From the NCBI RefSeq assembly GCF_001552175.1, contig NZ_BCQR01000075.1:1-53593 (forward strand): a stretch of 53,593 bases of DNA, read 5' to 3'. A model generated the notes under the pieces. The model did no database searches. It was not told where the DNA came from and was given only the letters and a program-made list of their open reading frames with translations. This DNA is from Actinomadura kijaniata NBRC 14229 (GTDB lineage Bacteria; Actinomycetota; Actinomycetes; Streptosporangiales; Streptosporangiaceae). Shown here piece after piece: positions 7,925 through 15,481 of the stretch. Both the position numbers and the translations under genes were made by a program. The stretch's first letter is position 1, and each line of letters opens with the position of its first letter.

Positions 7925-9229
7925 ACCGAGAAGCTGTGGGAGATCGAGCCGTCCGGCCCGCTGCGTGGCGACGTGACCGTGCGGGGGGCCAAGAACGCGG
8001 TCAGCAAGCACATGGTGGCCGCCATGCTCGGCGACGCGCCGAGCACCATCCGCAACGCGCCCGACGTCGGCGAGGTCGGCATCACCGCCGCCATGATCGA
8101 ACACGTCGGGATGACGGTGGAGCGCTCCGGCGAGGAGATCACGATCGTGCCGGGGCCGGTGACCGACCCCAGCGTCGACAAGGCGTTCACCGGCCTGAAC
8201 CGCATCCCGATCCTGATGCTGGGACCGCTGCTGCACCGGGCGGGCGAGGCGTTCGTGCCGCTGGTCGGCGGCGACCCGATCGGGCGGCGGCCGGTGGACT
8301 TCCACGTGGAGGCGCTGCGCCGCTTCGGCGCCGAGGTGATCATCGCCGAGGACGGCATCCACGCCCGCGCCGAACGCCTGGTCGGCACCCGTATCGAGCT
8401 GCCCTACCCGAGCGTCGGCGCGACCGAGACGGTGCTGCTGGCGGCGGTGCTGGCGCAGGGCCAGACCGTGATCCGCAACGCCGCCACCGAGCCGGAGATC
8501 ATCGAGCTGGCGCTGTTCCTCCAGCGGATGGGCGCGCGGATCTCCTTCAGCCCCGACCGCCGCATCGTGGTGGAGGGCGTGGAACGGCTCGGCGGCGCCC
8601 CGACCCGTCTCGGCGGCGACCGCATCGAGGCGTTCTCCTACCTGGTCGCGGGCCTGGTCACCGGCGGTGAGGTCCGGGTGCACGGCTGCGCGCAGGACCG
8701 TCTGGTCACCCCGATCACCACGCTGGCGCGGATGGGCGCCCGGTTCGAGATCACCGACGACTGGATCATGGCGTCGGCGCCGCACGGGCTGCGCCCGGCG
8801 GCGGTGCAGACCGACACCCACCCCGGGTTCGCCACCGACTGGCAGACCCCGCTGATGGTGCTGTTCACGCAGGCCGACGGCATGTCGGTGCTGCACGAGA
8901 CGGTGTACGAGAACCGGCTGGCCTACGTTCCGGCGCTGAAGGGCATGGGCGCCGAGATCGAGGTGTACGACACCTGCCTGGGCGGCCCGGCCTGCCGCTA
9001 CCACGACACCGGCGCGCGGCACTCGGCGGTCGTGCGGGGCGTGACCAAGCTGCGCGGCGGCGACGTGACCATGCCCGACATCCGCGCCGGGTTCTCGGCG
9101 GTGCTGGCGGCGGCCGTCGCCGAGGGCCCGTCGACGCTGCGCGGCGTCCACCACATCGAACGCGGCTACCACCGCCCCGTCGAGCAGTTCCGGGCCCTGG
9201 GCCTGAACCTGCGCAGCGTCGAGCTCTGA
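7922..9229 (+). CDS. murA: UDP-N-acetylglucosamine 1-carboxyvinyltransferase (MurA) with active-site Asp
   Basis: 435 residues, GTG start. It is a full-length EPSP-synthase-fold enolpyruvyl transferase that transfers enolpyruvate from PEP to UDP-GlcNAc, the first committed step of peptidoglycan synthesis in the cytosol. Landmarks are RGAKNAVSK with the conserved Lys near residue 24, the PEP loop LVGGDPIGRRPVDFH near residue 118, and EQFRALGLNL near the C-terminus with the conserved Arg. In the PEP loop the usual catalytic Cys (GGCxIGxRPVD in E. coli) is Asp. Asp at this position is known in Mycobacterium tuberculosis and gives fosfomycin insensitivity while keeping activity. Whether this is the only MurA in the genome cannot be told from the window. 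Confidence 0.92.
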   Translation: MTEKLWEIEPSGPLRGDVTVRGAKNAVSKHMVAAMLGDAPSTIRNAPDVGEVGITAAMIEHVGMTVERSGEEITIVPGPVTDPSVDKAFTGLNRIPILMLGPLLHRAGEAFVPLVGGDPIGRRPVDFHVEALRRFGAEVIIAEDGIHARAERLVGTRIELPYPSVGATETVLLAAVLAQGQTVIRNAATEPEIIELALFLQRMGARISFSPDRRIVVEGVERLGGAPTRLGGDRIEAFSYLVAGLVTGGEVRVHGCAQDRLVTPITTLARMGARFEITDDWIMASAPHGLRPAAVQTDTHPGFATDWQTPLMVLFTQADGMSVLHETVYENRLAYVPALKGMGAEIEVYDTCLGGPACRYHDTGARHSAVVRGVTKLRGGDVTMPDIRAGFSAVLAAAVAEGPSTLRGVHHIERGYHRPVEQFRALGLNLRSVEL

Positions 9230-9283
9230 CGGCGGGTTCCGCGAGAAATCTCCCGTCCGGAGTGAAACCGGCGTCGTCGCCGA

Positions 9284-9296
9284 CACCTAACAGGTG
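9284..9296. promoter_or_regulatory. Dyad in the sigma-factor gene leader
   Basis: CACCT-AAC-AGGTG inverted repeat, 33 bp before the sigma-factor start. About 20 bp upstream is TGAAACC, which resembles the -35 of some ECF promoters, and CGAC follows it. This could be an autoregulated ECF promoter, but spacing is not canonical and confidence is low. Confidence 0.3.
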
Positions 9297-9328
9297 AATG
9301 GTGCCGCTGTGCTGACGGGAGACAGCGC

Positions 9329-9871
9329 TTGAACGACGACGACGGTTTCACCCGGATGTTCCGGGATCACTACGAGGCGGTGCTGCGGTACGCGTGGCGG
9401 CGGGTCGGACCCGCCGACGCCGCGGACGTGGCGGCCGAGACGTTCCGGATCGCCTGGGAACGCCGGGACCGCCTGCCCGACGACGACCCGCGGCCGTGGC
9501 TGTACGCCACGGCCCGCAACGTCACGCTGAACCTGGTCCGCAGGGACCGGCGGCGCGACGGCCTGCTGGACGCCCTGGCCGACGACCTGGGGCGGCGCGA
9601 CGGCGAGGGCGACCACGCCGCCACCGTCGCCGCCCGGCAGACGGCGCTGGCGGCCCTGGCCGGGCTCGGCGAGCGCGAACGCGAGCTGGTGATGCTCGTG
9701 TGCTGGGAGGGCCTGGACCTGAAGAGCGCCGCCGAGGCGGCCGGATGCTCCCGGACCGCGGCGGCGATGCGGCTGCACCGGGCGCGCAAACGCCTGCGAC
9801 ATCTGCTCGGCGACACACCGCCCGGCGCCGCCACGCCCGCCCCCGCGTCCCCTCAGGAGAGCCTCGCATGA
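9329..9871 (+). CDS. ECF-type RNA polymerase sigma factor
   Basis: 180 residues, TTG start preceded by GGGAGA. Region 2 covers residues 8-75: MFRDHYEAVLRYAWRRVG, then DVAAETFRIAWERRDRLP and the DNA-melting segment RPWLYATARNVTLNLVRRDRR. Region 4 covers about residues 110-160: LAALAGLGERERELVMLVCWEGLDLKSAAEAAGCSRTAAAMRLHRARKRL is the expected HTH (I quote it only by its ends: residues LAALAG to ARKRL). Sigma factors of this group recruit RNA polymerase to a small regulon, often controlled by a membrane partner. Its stop codon overlaps the ATG of the next gene (ATGA), so the two are translationally coupled. Confidence 0.9.
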   Translation: MNDDDGFTRMFRDHYEAVLRYAWRRVGPADAADVAAETFRIAWERRDRLPDDDPRPWLYATARNVTLNLVRRDRRRDGLLDALADDLGRRDGEGDHAATVAARQTALAALAGLGERERELVMLVCWEGLDLKSAAEAAGCSRTAAAMRLHRARKRLRHLLGDTPPGAATPAPASPQESLA

Positions 9872-10728
9872 GCAACGACATCGAGCGGCTGCGCGACACC
9901 CTGGCCGTCCACGACCCGGCCCGCGACGTGCGCGTGACCGACGAGCAGGTGGAACAGGCCCTGCACGCCCTGGCCACCGGGTCCGTCCCGGCCCGGCCCG
10001 CCGCCCGGCCCGGGTGGCGGCGCCGGATGCTGGTCGGGATCCCCGTCACGGTCGCGGTGACGGCCGCGGCCGTCGTGGGGGTGCAGGCCGTGCGGACCGA
10101 CGAGTCCGGAACGCCCCGGGTGGGCACCGCGCGGGCCCTCGCCTTCGCCCAGCGCGGCGAGTTCCTGGAGGTCCGGATCGTGGATCCCAACGCCGACCCG
10201 GAGATGTACCGCAAGCAGTTCGCCACGCACGGGCTGAACGTCGACCTGCGGGTCCTCCCGGTGTCGCCCAGCCTGGTCGGCACGATGCTCTCCTACGACG
10301 AGCAGACGAGGACCAGGCCGCGCGTCACGCCGCTGGACGGCGGGGGCGGCTGCGGCGACCTCTGGTGCCAGCCGGGCGTCCGCGTCCCCACCGGCCTGCG
10401 CGACCGGGTGACGCTGACGTTCGGGCGCGCCGCCCGGCCGGGGGAGCGCTACCAGATCACCGGGGACGCGGCGGCGCGCGGCGAGCCCCTGAACGGGGTG
10501 CGGGTGAAGGGGACGGAGGTCGGCGAGCTGCGCCGGGTGGCGAAGGAACGCGGCGTCCGGATCGTCGGGTACGCCGAGATGCCCCCGCGGCCCGAGCAGT
10601 CGGCCGACTGGGACTTCGGCGAGCACGTCCTCAAGGAGGACCGGGTGCCCGACTCCTGGTACGTGCACGAGGCGGTCAGCGGAAAGGAGCCCAAGAGCGT
10701 GACGCTGCACGTGGCGTCCGGGCGCTGA
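9868..10728 (+). CDS. Single-pass membrane protein coupled to the ECF sigma factor, possible anti-sigma
   Basis: 286 residues from an ATG that overlaps the sigma stop, with AGGAGA 7 nt upstream. Residues 1-45 are a cytosolic segment (DIERLRDTLAVHDPARDVR), a basic patch WRRRM leads into one membrane helix at about 50-72 (VGIPVTVAVTAAAVVGVQAV), and about 210 residues would be outside. The outer part has a Cys pair in GGGGCGDLWCQPGV. It lacks the zinc HxxxCxxC motif of classical ZAS anti-sigma factors. Position and topology suggest it holds or senses for the sigma factor, but that is inference. The 3' end overlaps the convergent monooxygenase by 53 bp. Confidence 0.7.
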   Translation: MSNDIERLRDTLAVHDPARDVRVTDEQVEQALHALATGSVPARPAARPGWRRRMLVGIPVTVAVTAAAVVGVQAVRTDESGTPRVGTARALAFAQRGEFLEVRIVDPNADPEMYRKQFATHGLNVDLRVLPVSPSLVGTMLSYDEQTRTRPRVTPLDGGGGCGDLWCQPGVRVPTGLRDRVTLTFGRAARPGERYQITGDAAARGEPLNGVRVKGTEVGELRRVAKERGVRIVGYAEMPPRPEQSADWDFGEHVLKEDRVPDSWYVHEAVSGKEPKSVTLHVASGR

Positions 10729-11869
10729 CCGGGAGCTCCGGCAGCCGGTAGTCGTAGAGCCAGGCGGTGCCCCTCTCGTAGAAGAGCCGCAGCGCCATCG
10801 GCATGACGGCGTCCCGGATCCGGCGCGCGACCGGGCCCGCGGTCTTGGCGTCCCGGTTGGCCGCCGCCATCTTCACCAGCTTGGCCGTCCGTTCCCGCCG
10901 GTCCGCCTCGTAGGAGGCCAGACCGGCGGGAACGGACGCCGCCGCGGCCAGGGCGTGCGCCAGGACCGTCGCGTCCTCGATCGCCATCGACGCGCCCTGA
11001 CCAGCCCCGACGGGGTGGGAGGCGTCACCGACCAGCACGATCCGGTCGTTCCGCCAGACCTCCACCGGCGGCATCGTGTGGTGGAGGGTCGGCCGGTGCG
11101 TCTCCGTCGCGGCGCGCAGCACCGCCGACGGCATCGGCTCGTCCCGGTACAGGCCCGCCAGCAGGTCCGGGCCGACCGCGTCGAGGTCGGGGGCCCGCGC
11201 GGCGGCGGGCTGGGCGCCCCACCACACCGACCCGTCCGGGACGCCGATCGCGAGGAACGCCCCCGCCCGCCCGAACACCATGTTGAACGTCCCCGGCTCC
11301 ACCCCCGCGACGCCCCGGGCGACCCCGGAGGCGGTGTAGAGCCCGGCGTAGGCCGGGTCGGGAGCGGCCGGGTCCAGGATCCGCCGGGTCGCTGACCAGA
11401 TGCCGTCCGCGCCGACCAGCAGGTCCGCCTCGGCGGTGCGCCCGCCGTCGAACACCGCGCGCACCCCCGTCCCCGTGGCGACCGCGTCCACCAGGCGTTC
11501 CCCGGTGACGATCCGCGCCCCGGCCCGCTCGGCGGCGGCGCGCAGCGTCTCCACCAGGCGGCCCCGCATCAGCGTGACGCTGTGCAGCGGGTCGTCCGAC
11601 CGTCGCCCGCGCGGCAGGTCGCCCAGCAGCCGCCCCGACCCCGACCACATGAGCTGGCGCGGCACCGCGAACCCCGCCGCCCGCACCTCCTCCAGCACGC
11701 CGAGGGCCGCCAGCCCGCGCAGCCCGTTGGACGCCAGGCTCACGAACGCCCCCACCTGTCCGCCCGGGTCGGCGTACGCCTCGTACACCGTCACCTCCGC
11801 GCCGATCCGCCGCAACGCGACCGCGCTCGCCGCCCCGGCGACCCCGCCACCCACCACGATGACCCGCAT
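10676..11869 (-). CDS. FAD-dependent monooxygenase
   Basis: 397 residues from ATG 11869, chosen because AGGAGG lies 6 nt upstream. Motifs: GGGVAG in VIVVGGGVAGAASAVALRR at the N-terminus, DG motif LLVGADGIWSATRR near residue 155, and GD motif IVLVGDASHPVGAGQGASMA near residue 280. The compact length and lack of a C-terminal thioredoxin domain place it with salicylate hydroxylase / UbiH-like and TetX-like enzymes that hydroxylate or inactivate aromatic compounds. It is divergent from a TetR gene, and the promoter between them has dyads. The last 53 bp overlap the 3' end of the convergent membrane-protein gene. Confidence 0.85.
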   Translation of the reverse strand: MRVIVVGGGVAGAASAVALRRIGAEVTVYEAYADPGGQVGAFVSLASNGLRGLAALGVLEEVRAAGFAVPRQLMWSGSGRLLGDLPRGRRSDDPLHSVTLMRGRLVETLRAAAERAGARIVTGERLVDAVATGTGVRAVFDGGRTAEADLLVGADGIWSATRRILDPAAPDPAYAGLYTASGVARGVAGVEPGTFNMVFGRAGAFLAIGVPDGSVWWGAQPAAARAPDLDAVGPDLLAGLYRDEPMPSAVLRAATETHRPTLHHTMPPVEVWRNDRIVLVGDASHPVGAGQGASMAIEDATVLAHALAAAASVPAGLASYEADRRERTAKLVKMAAANRDAKTAGPVARRIRDAVMPMALRLFYERGTAWLYDYRLPELPVSARTPRAASRSWAPFR

Positions 11870-11878
11870 GAAACCTCC

Positions 11879-11906
11879 TGAATCACAATTCACTGAATCT
11901 CTATTC
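11879..11906. promoter_or_regulatory. Operator region between the FAD monooxygenase and TetR genes
   Basis: Two copies of GAATNNNNATTC at 11880-11891 and 11895-11906, with the overlapping dyad ATTCA-C-TGAAT at 11888-11898. The stretch is AT-rich compared with its surroundings. A TATGAT at 11924-11929 is a good -10 for the TetR gene. TetR binding here, repressing both genes, is the usual arrangement but is inferred. Confidence 0.65.
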
Positions 11907-11960
11907 GGCGAACTTGGCTTCAGTATGATGACGTCCGCACGCGATGGTCAAGGGGGACGG

Positions 11961-12602
11961 ATGGCGGGAGTACGCAAGGCCCGGGCGGCCGAGACGCAGG
12001 CGGCGCTGAAGGACGCGGCGCGTCGGCTGTTCCTGGAACGCGGCTACCTCAACACGAAGATCACCGACATCACGGCCGCCGCCGGGCGCGCGACCGGCTC
12101 GTTCTACGACCACTTCGCCGGCAAGGAGGAGCTCCTCCAGGCGCTGATGGCCGACATGGGGCGGCAGGCCGACGACGAGATCCGCGCGCACGAGCACTCC
12201 CGCGACCACGACCTGTCGGACCGCGCCCAGCTGCGCGACCACCTCGCCGTCGCCTGGAACGTCTTCCGCGACCACCTGCCGGTCGTGGTGGCGCGGACGC
12301 AGGCGCTGATGGCCGACGACCCGCGCTCGGGGAACCTGTGGCGCAGCCTGGTCGCCGAGACCGACGTCCTCCGCGACCACCTGGAGTGGCTGCGCGAGCG
12401 CGGCCACCGGCTGCCCGGCGACCCCGCGCTGCTGGCCCCGGCGTTCGGCGCGCTGCTGTCGATGTTCGGCTACGCGGTCCTCACCGCCGGGGACGACGGC
12501 CCCGGCGCCACCGACGACGAGATCGTGGACACCCTGACCGACCTGCTGCTGCACGGCCTGGCCGGCGGCGATCCGGCCCCGGGGGCGCGGGACGCCGGGT
12601 AG
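11961..12602 (+). CDS. TetR/AcrR-family transcriptional regulator
   Basis: 213 residues from ATG 11961, which follows AGGGG by 5 nt; an in-frame ATG at 11926-11931 is less likely because it would overlap the -10. The HTH is at residues 12-58: ALKDAARRLFLERGYLNTKI, then AAGRATGSFYDHFAGKEEL. The remaining 150 residues form the ligand-binding/dimer domain, with LGALLSMFGYAVLTAG near the end. It probably represses the divergent FAD monooxygenase and itself and responds to a small molecule that this enzyme acts on. Confidence 0.88.
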   Translation: MAGVRKARAAETQAALKDAARRLFLERGYLNTKITDITAAAGRATGSFYDHFAGKEELLQALMADMGRQADDEIRAHEHSRDHDLSDRAQLRDHLAVAWNVFRDHLPVVVARTQALMADDPRSGNLWRSLVAETDVLRDHLEWLRERGHRLPGDPALLAPAFGALLSMFGYAVLTAGDDGPGATDDEIVDTLTDLLLHGLAGGDPAPGARDAG

Positions 12603-12689
12603 GCGGGATCGGACGGACGCCGCCGGTCGCGGACGGGAACTGACCTACACCGCCTCTAGCGTCGGGGGAGTCGGCAACGAGGAGGCGTC

Positions 12690-13553
12690 ATGAAGGTTCT
12701 GGTCACCGGTGCGACGGGGTTCGTCGGCCGCAACGTGGTGGCACGGCTCCGGCGGGCGGGAGCGGAGGTCAGGGCGCTGACCCGCGACCCCGCCCGGGCC
12801 CGGTTCCCGCGGGACGTGGAGGTCGTGCGCGGCGATCTCGCCGACCCGGCGGGTCTGGGCGCGGCGTTCGAGGGCGTCGAGCGGATGTACCTGTTCCCGG
12901 TCGAGGAGACCGCCCGCGAGGTCGTGGCCATGGCGCGCGACGCCGGGGTGCGGCGGATCGTGGACCTGTCGGCGGCCTCGGTCACCGCCGGGCTGCACAC
13001 CAACCCGGTCGAGGAGGTCGTGGCGGCGTCCGGCCTGGAGTGGACCCATGTGCGGCCCGGCGGGTTCATGACCAACATGCTCCAGATCTGGGCCCCGGCG
13101 ATCCGCGCCGAACGCGTGGTCCGCCACCCGTTCGGCGACGAGCCCATGATGCTCGTCCACGAGGACGACATCGCCGCCGTCGCCGTCGCGGCCCTGCTGG
13201 ACGACGGCCACCACGGCAAGGCGTACACGCTCACCGGGCCCGCGCCGGTCACCGTCCGCGAGCAGGTCGCGGCCATCGCCGACGCGCTGGGGGAGGAGGT
13301 CCGCTACGAGGAGGTCGACCGGGAGCGCGCCCGCGAGCTGATGCGGGCGCAGGGCGGGTTCGCCGCCGAGTCGGCCGACCTGATGCTCGGATTCGTCGAG
13401 TACGGCGGGGAATCGCCCGACACCGGCAGCGGCTACGCCGAACAGGACTGGTCGGCGCTGGAGAAGCCGTGGCCCGACGTGGAGCGCGTCACCGGGCGCC
13501 CGCCCCGCGCGTTCGCCGAATGGGCGCGCGACCACGTCGACGACTTCCGCTGA
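12690..13553 (+). CDS. NmrA/NAD(P)H-binding family protein
   Basis: 287 residues with GAGGAGG 7 nt before ATG 12690. The N-terminus MKVLVTGATGFVGRNVVARL is the GxxGxxG nucleotide-binding motif of atypical short-chain dehydrogenases, followed by RALTRDPARARF, which suggests NADPH. Further features are DLSAASVTAGLH, WTHVRPGGFMTNML and a C-terminal helical part. The YxxxK catalytic pair of classical SDRs is absent, typical for the NmrA-like and SDR_a5 groups that act as redox sensors or quinone/isoflavone reductases. It sits between the TetR gene and the acyl-CoA ligase on the same strand, but each neighbour is separated by 70-90 bp. Confidence 0.85.
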   Translation: MKVLVTGATGFVGRNVVARLRRAGAEVRALTRDPARARFPRDVEVVRGDLADPAGLGAAFEGVERMYLFPVEETAREVVAMARDAGVRRIVDLSAASVTAGLHTNPVEEVVAASGLEWTHVRPGGFMTNMLQIWAPAIRAERVVRHPFGDEPMMLVHEDDIAAVAVAALLDDGHHGKAYTLTGPAPVTVREQVAAIADALGEEVRYEEVDRERARELMRAQGGFAAESADLMLGFVEYGGESPDTGSGYAEQDWSALEKPWPDVERVTGRPPRAFAEWARDHVDDFR

Positions 13554-13621
13554 CGGCGCGACGGTGACCCCCCGTGTCATGCTGACCGGGACGCAGGTGA
13601 CACGGCACGGGAGGTCCCGTC

Positions 13622-15217
13622 ATGCTCAGCCCGCTCAGCCCGCTGGCGTTCCTGAAGCGGTCGGCCGAGGTCTTCCCGGGCAAACCGGCCGTCGTCCACG
13701 GGGACCGGCGCTGGACCTACGCCGACCTCGCCGAGCGGGTCACCCGCCTGGCGGGCGCGCTGCGCGCCTCCGGCGTCGGGCCCGGCGACCGCGTCGCCTA
13801 CCTCGCCCCCAACATCCCCGAACTGCTGGTCGCCCACTTCGCCGTGCCGCTGGCGGGCGCGGTGCTGGTGGCGATCAACACGCGGCTCTCGCCCGAGGAG
13901 GTCCGCCACATCTGCGACCACTCGCGGGCGAGGCTCCTGGTCGTGGACGCCGGGCTGCACGCGACGGTCGCGCCGCTGGCGGGCGGCCTGGCCACCGTCA
14001 CCGAGATCGTGACCGTCGCCGCCCCGGGCGTCGTCCCCGACCCGGAGGCCGGCGGCACCGACTACGAGACGTTCGCCGCGCGCGGCGGCGACACCGCGTT
14101 CCCCTGGGAGCCCGCCGACGAGAACGCCCCCATCTCCGTCAACTACACCTCCGGCACCACCGGCCGCCCCAAGGGCGTGGTCTACACGCACCGGGGCGCC
14201 TACCTCAACGCGCTCGGCGAGATCGTCCACTCCCGGCACACCCCCGACAGCGTGTACCTGTGGACGCTGCCGATGTTCCACTGCAACGGCTGGTGCACGC
14301 CCTGGGCGCTGGTCGCGGTCGGCGGCACCCAGGTGTGCCTGCGCGCGGTGGACGGCGAGCGGATCTGGGAGCTCGTCGACTCCGAGGGCGTCACCCACCT
14401 CAACGGCGCGCCCCCCGTGCTGCGCGCCATCGCCGACGCGTCGCGGGCCCACCGCCTGGACCGGCCCCTGACCATCACCACCGCCGCCGCGCCGCCGAGC
14501 CCCACCACGATGGCGCGGCTGGAGGAGCTGGGCGCGCGGATCGTGCACGTCTACGGGCTGACCGAGACCTACGGCCCCTACGCGGTGTGCGAGCCGCAGC
14601 CCGGCTGGAAGGGCCTGCCGACCGCCGACCGGGCGCGGATGCTGGCGCGGCAGGGCGTCGGGATGCTCCAGACCGACGGGCTGCGCGTGGTGGACGAGGA
14701 CATGAACGACGTGCCCGCCGACGGCGCCACCCTCGGCGAGATCGTCATGCGCGGCAACAACGTCATGGCCGGCTACCTCGACGACGAGGCCGCGACCGCG
14801 CATGCGCTCCGGGGCGGCTGGTTCCACTCCGGCGACCTCGGCGTCCGGCACCCCGACGGGTACGTGGAGCTGCGCGACCGCGCCAAGGACATCATCATCT
14901 CCGGCGGCGAGAACATCTCGACCGTGGAGGTGGAGAGCGCGATCGACGCCCACCCGGCGGTCCGGGAGGTCGCGGTCGTCGCCGTCCCCGACGACCGGTG
15001 GGGGGAACGGCCCAAGGCGTTCGTGGTGCCGCGCGACGGGCACGCCCCCACCGAGGCCGAGATCATCGCGCACGTCCGGGACCGGCTGGCGCACTTCAAG
15101 GCCCCCGACCGCGTCGAGTTCGTGCCGGAGCTGCCCCGCACCTCCACCGGGAAGATCCAGAAGTTCCAGCTGCGCGAGAAGGAGTGGGCGGGCCGCGAAC
15201 GCCGGATCCAGGGCTAG
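13622..15217 (+). CDS. Acyl-CoA synthetase (AMP-dependent ligase)
   Basis: 531 residues, ATG 13622 with GGGAGGT upstream. It carries the full set of adenylate-forming motifs: P-loop SVNYTSGTTGRPKGV near residue 177, MFHCNGW, VYGLTETYGPY with the conserved Thr-Glu, GGWFHSGDLGVRHPDGYVE with the A8-region Asp, RAKDIIISGGENIS, and the catalytic Lys in PRTSTGKIQKFQLR close to the C-terminus. The layout fits medium-chain or AlkK/FadD3-like ligases that activate a carboxylic acid to its CoA thioester in the cytosol. The acid is unknown. No beta-oxidation genes are adjacent. A REP-like element begins immediately after the stop codon. Confidence 0.9.
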   Translation: MLSPLSPLAFLKRSAEVFPGKPAVVHGDRRWTYADLAERVTRLAGALRASGVGPGDRVAYLAPNIPELLVAHFAVPLAGAVLVAINTRLSPEEVRHICDHSRARLLVVDAGLHATVAPLAGGLATVTEIVTVAAPGVVPDPEAGGTDYETFAARGGDTAFPWEPADENAPISVNYTSGTTGRPKGVVYTHRGAYLNALGEIVHSRHTPDSVYLWTLPMFHCNGWCTPWALVAVGGTQVCLRAVDGERIWELVDSEGVTHLNGAPPVLRAIADASRAHRLDRPLTITTAAAPPSPTTMARLEELGARIVHVYGLTETYGPYAVCEPQPGWKGLPTADRARMLARQGVGMLQTDGLRVVDEDMNDVPADGATLGEIVMRGNNVMAGYLDDEAATAHALRGGWFHSGDLGVRHPDGYVELRDRAKDIIISGGENISTVEVESAIDAHPAVREVAVVAVPDDRWGERPKAFVVPRDGHAPTEAEIIAHVRDRLAHFKAPDRVEFVPELPRTSTGKIQKFQLREKEWAGRERRIQG

Positions 15218-15395
15218 GCCGTGTTCCAAAAGCCCTGGCCTACGGCGATCGCCCGGGGGGCTCGCACCTCACCAGGTCTTGGCGAGCGCGGCATCGCTTC
15301 GCGATCTGACCTGCGGGCCCTCGCCTTCGGCTTCGGGCCCGCGGGTCAGGTCACGCGCTCGCGTGGGCGGCTGAGGCCCACCTTGAAACAGGCCC
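15218..15395. repeat. REP/MITE-like structured element
   Basis: About 178 bp noncoding. The left end GGCCGTGTTCCAAAAG and the right end, read in reverse (GGCCTGTTTCAAGG), are imperfect terminal inverted repeats. Inside is a 10-bp palindrome GGCGATCGCC (15244-15253) and a branched hairpin at 15282-15362: outer arms GCGAGCGCG/CGCGCTCGC, a side hairpin ATCGC-TTC-GCGAT, and a long stem in which 15307-15320 pairs with 15335-15353 apart from a 5-nt bulge. It does not code for protein. Such features fit a miniature transposable or REP-type element; family membership needs a genome comparison. Confidence 0.55.
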
Positions 15396-15481
15396 TGGCC
15401 GCGCCGTGCCCGGCCAGGTTCGGCCGGGGGGTTCGGGGAACGCGGGATCGGGCAGGGGAGGCACGAGGGAAGGGAGCGGGC

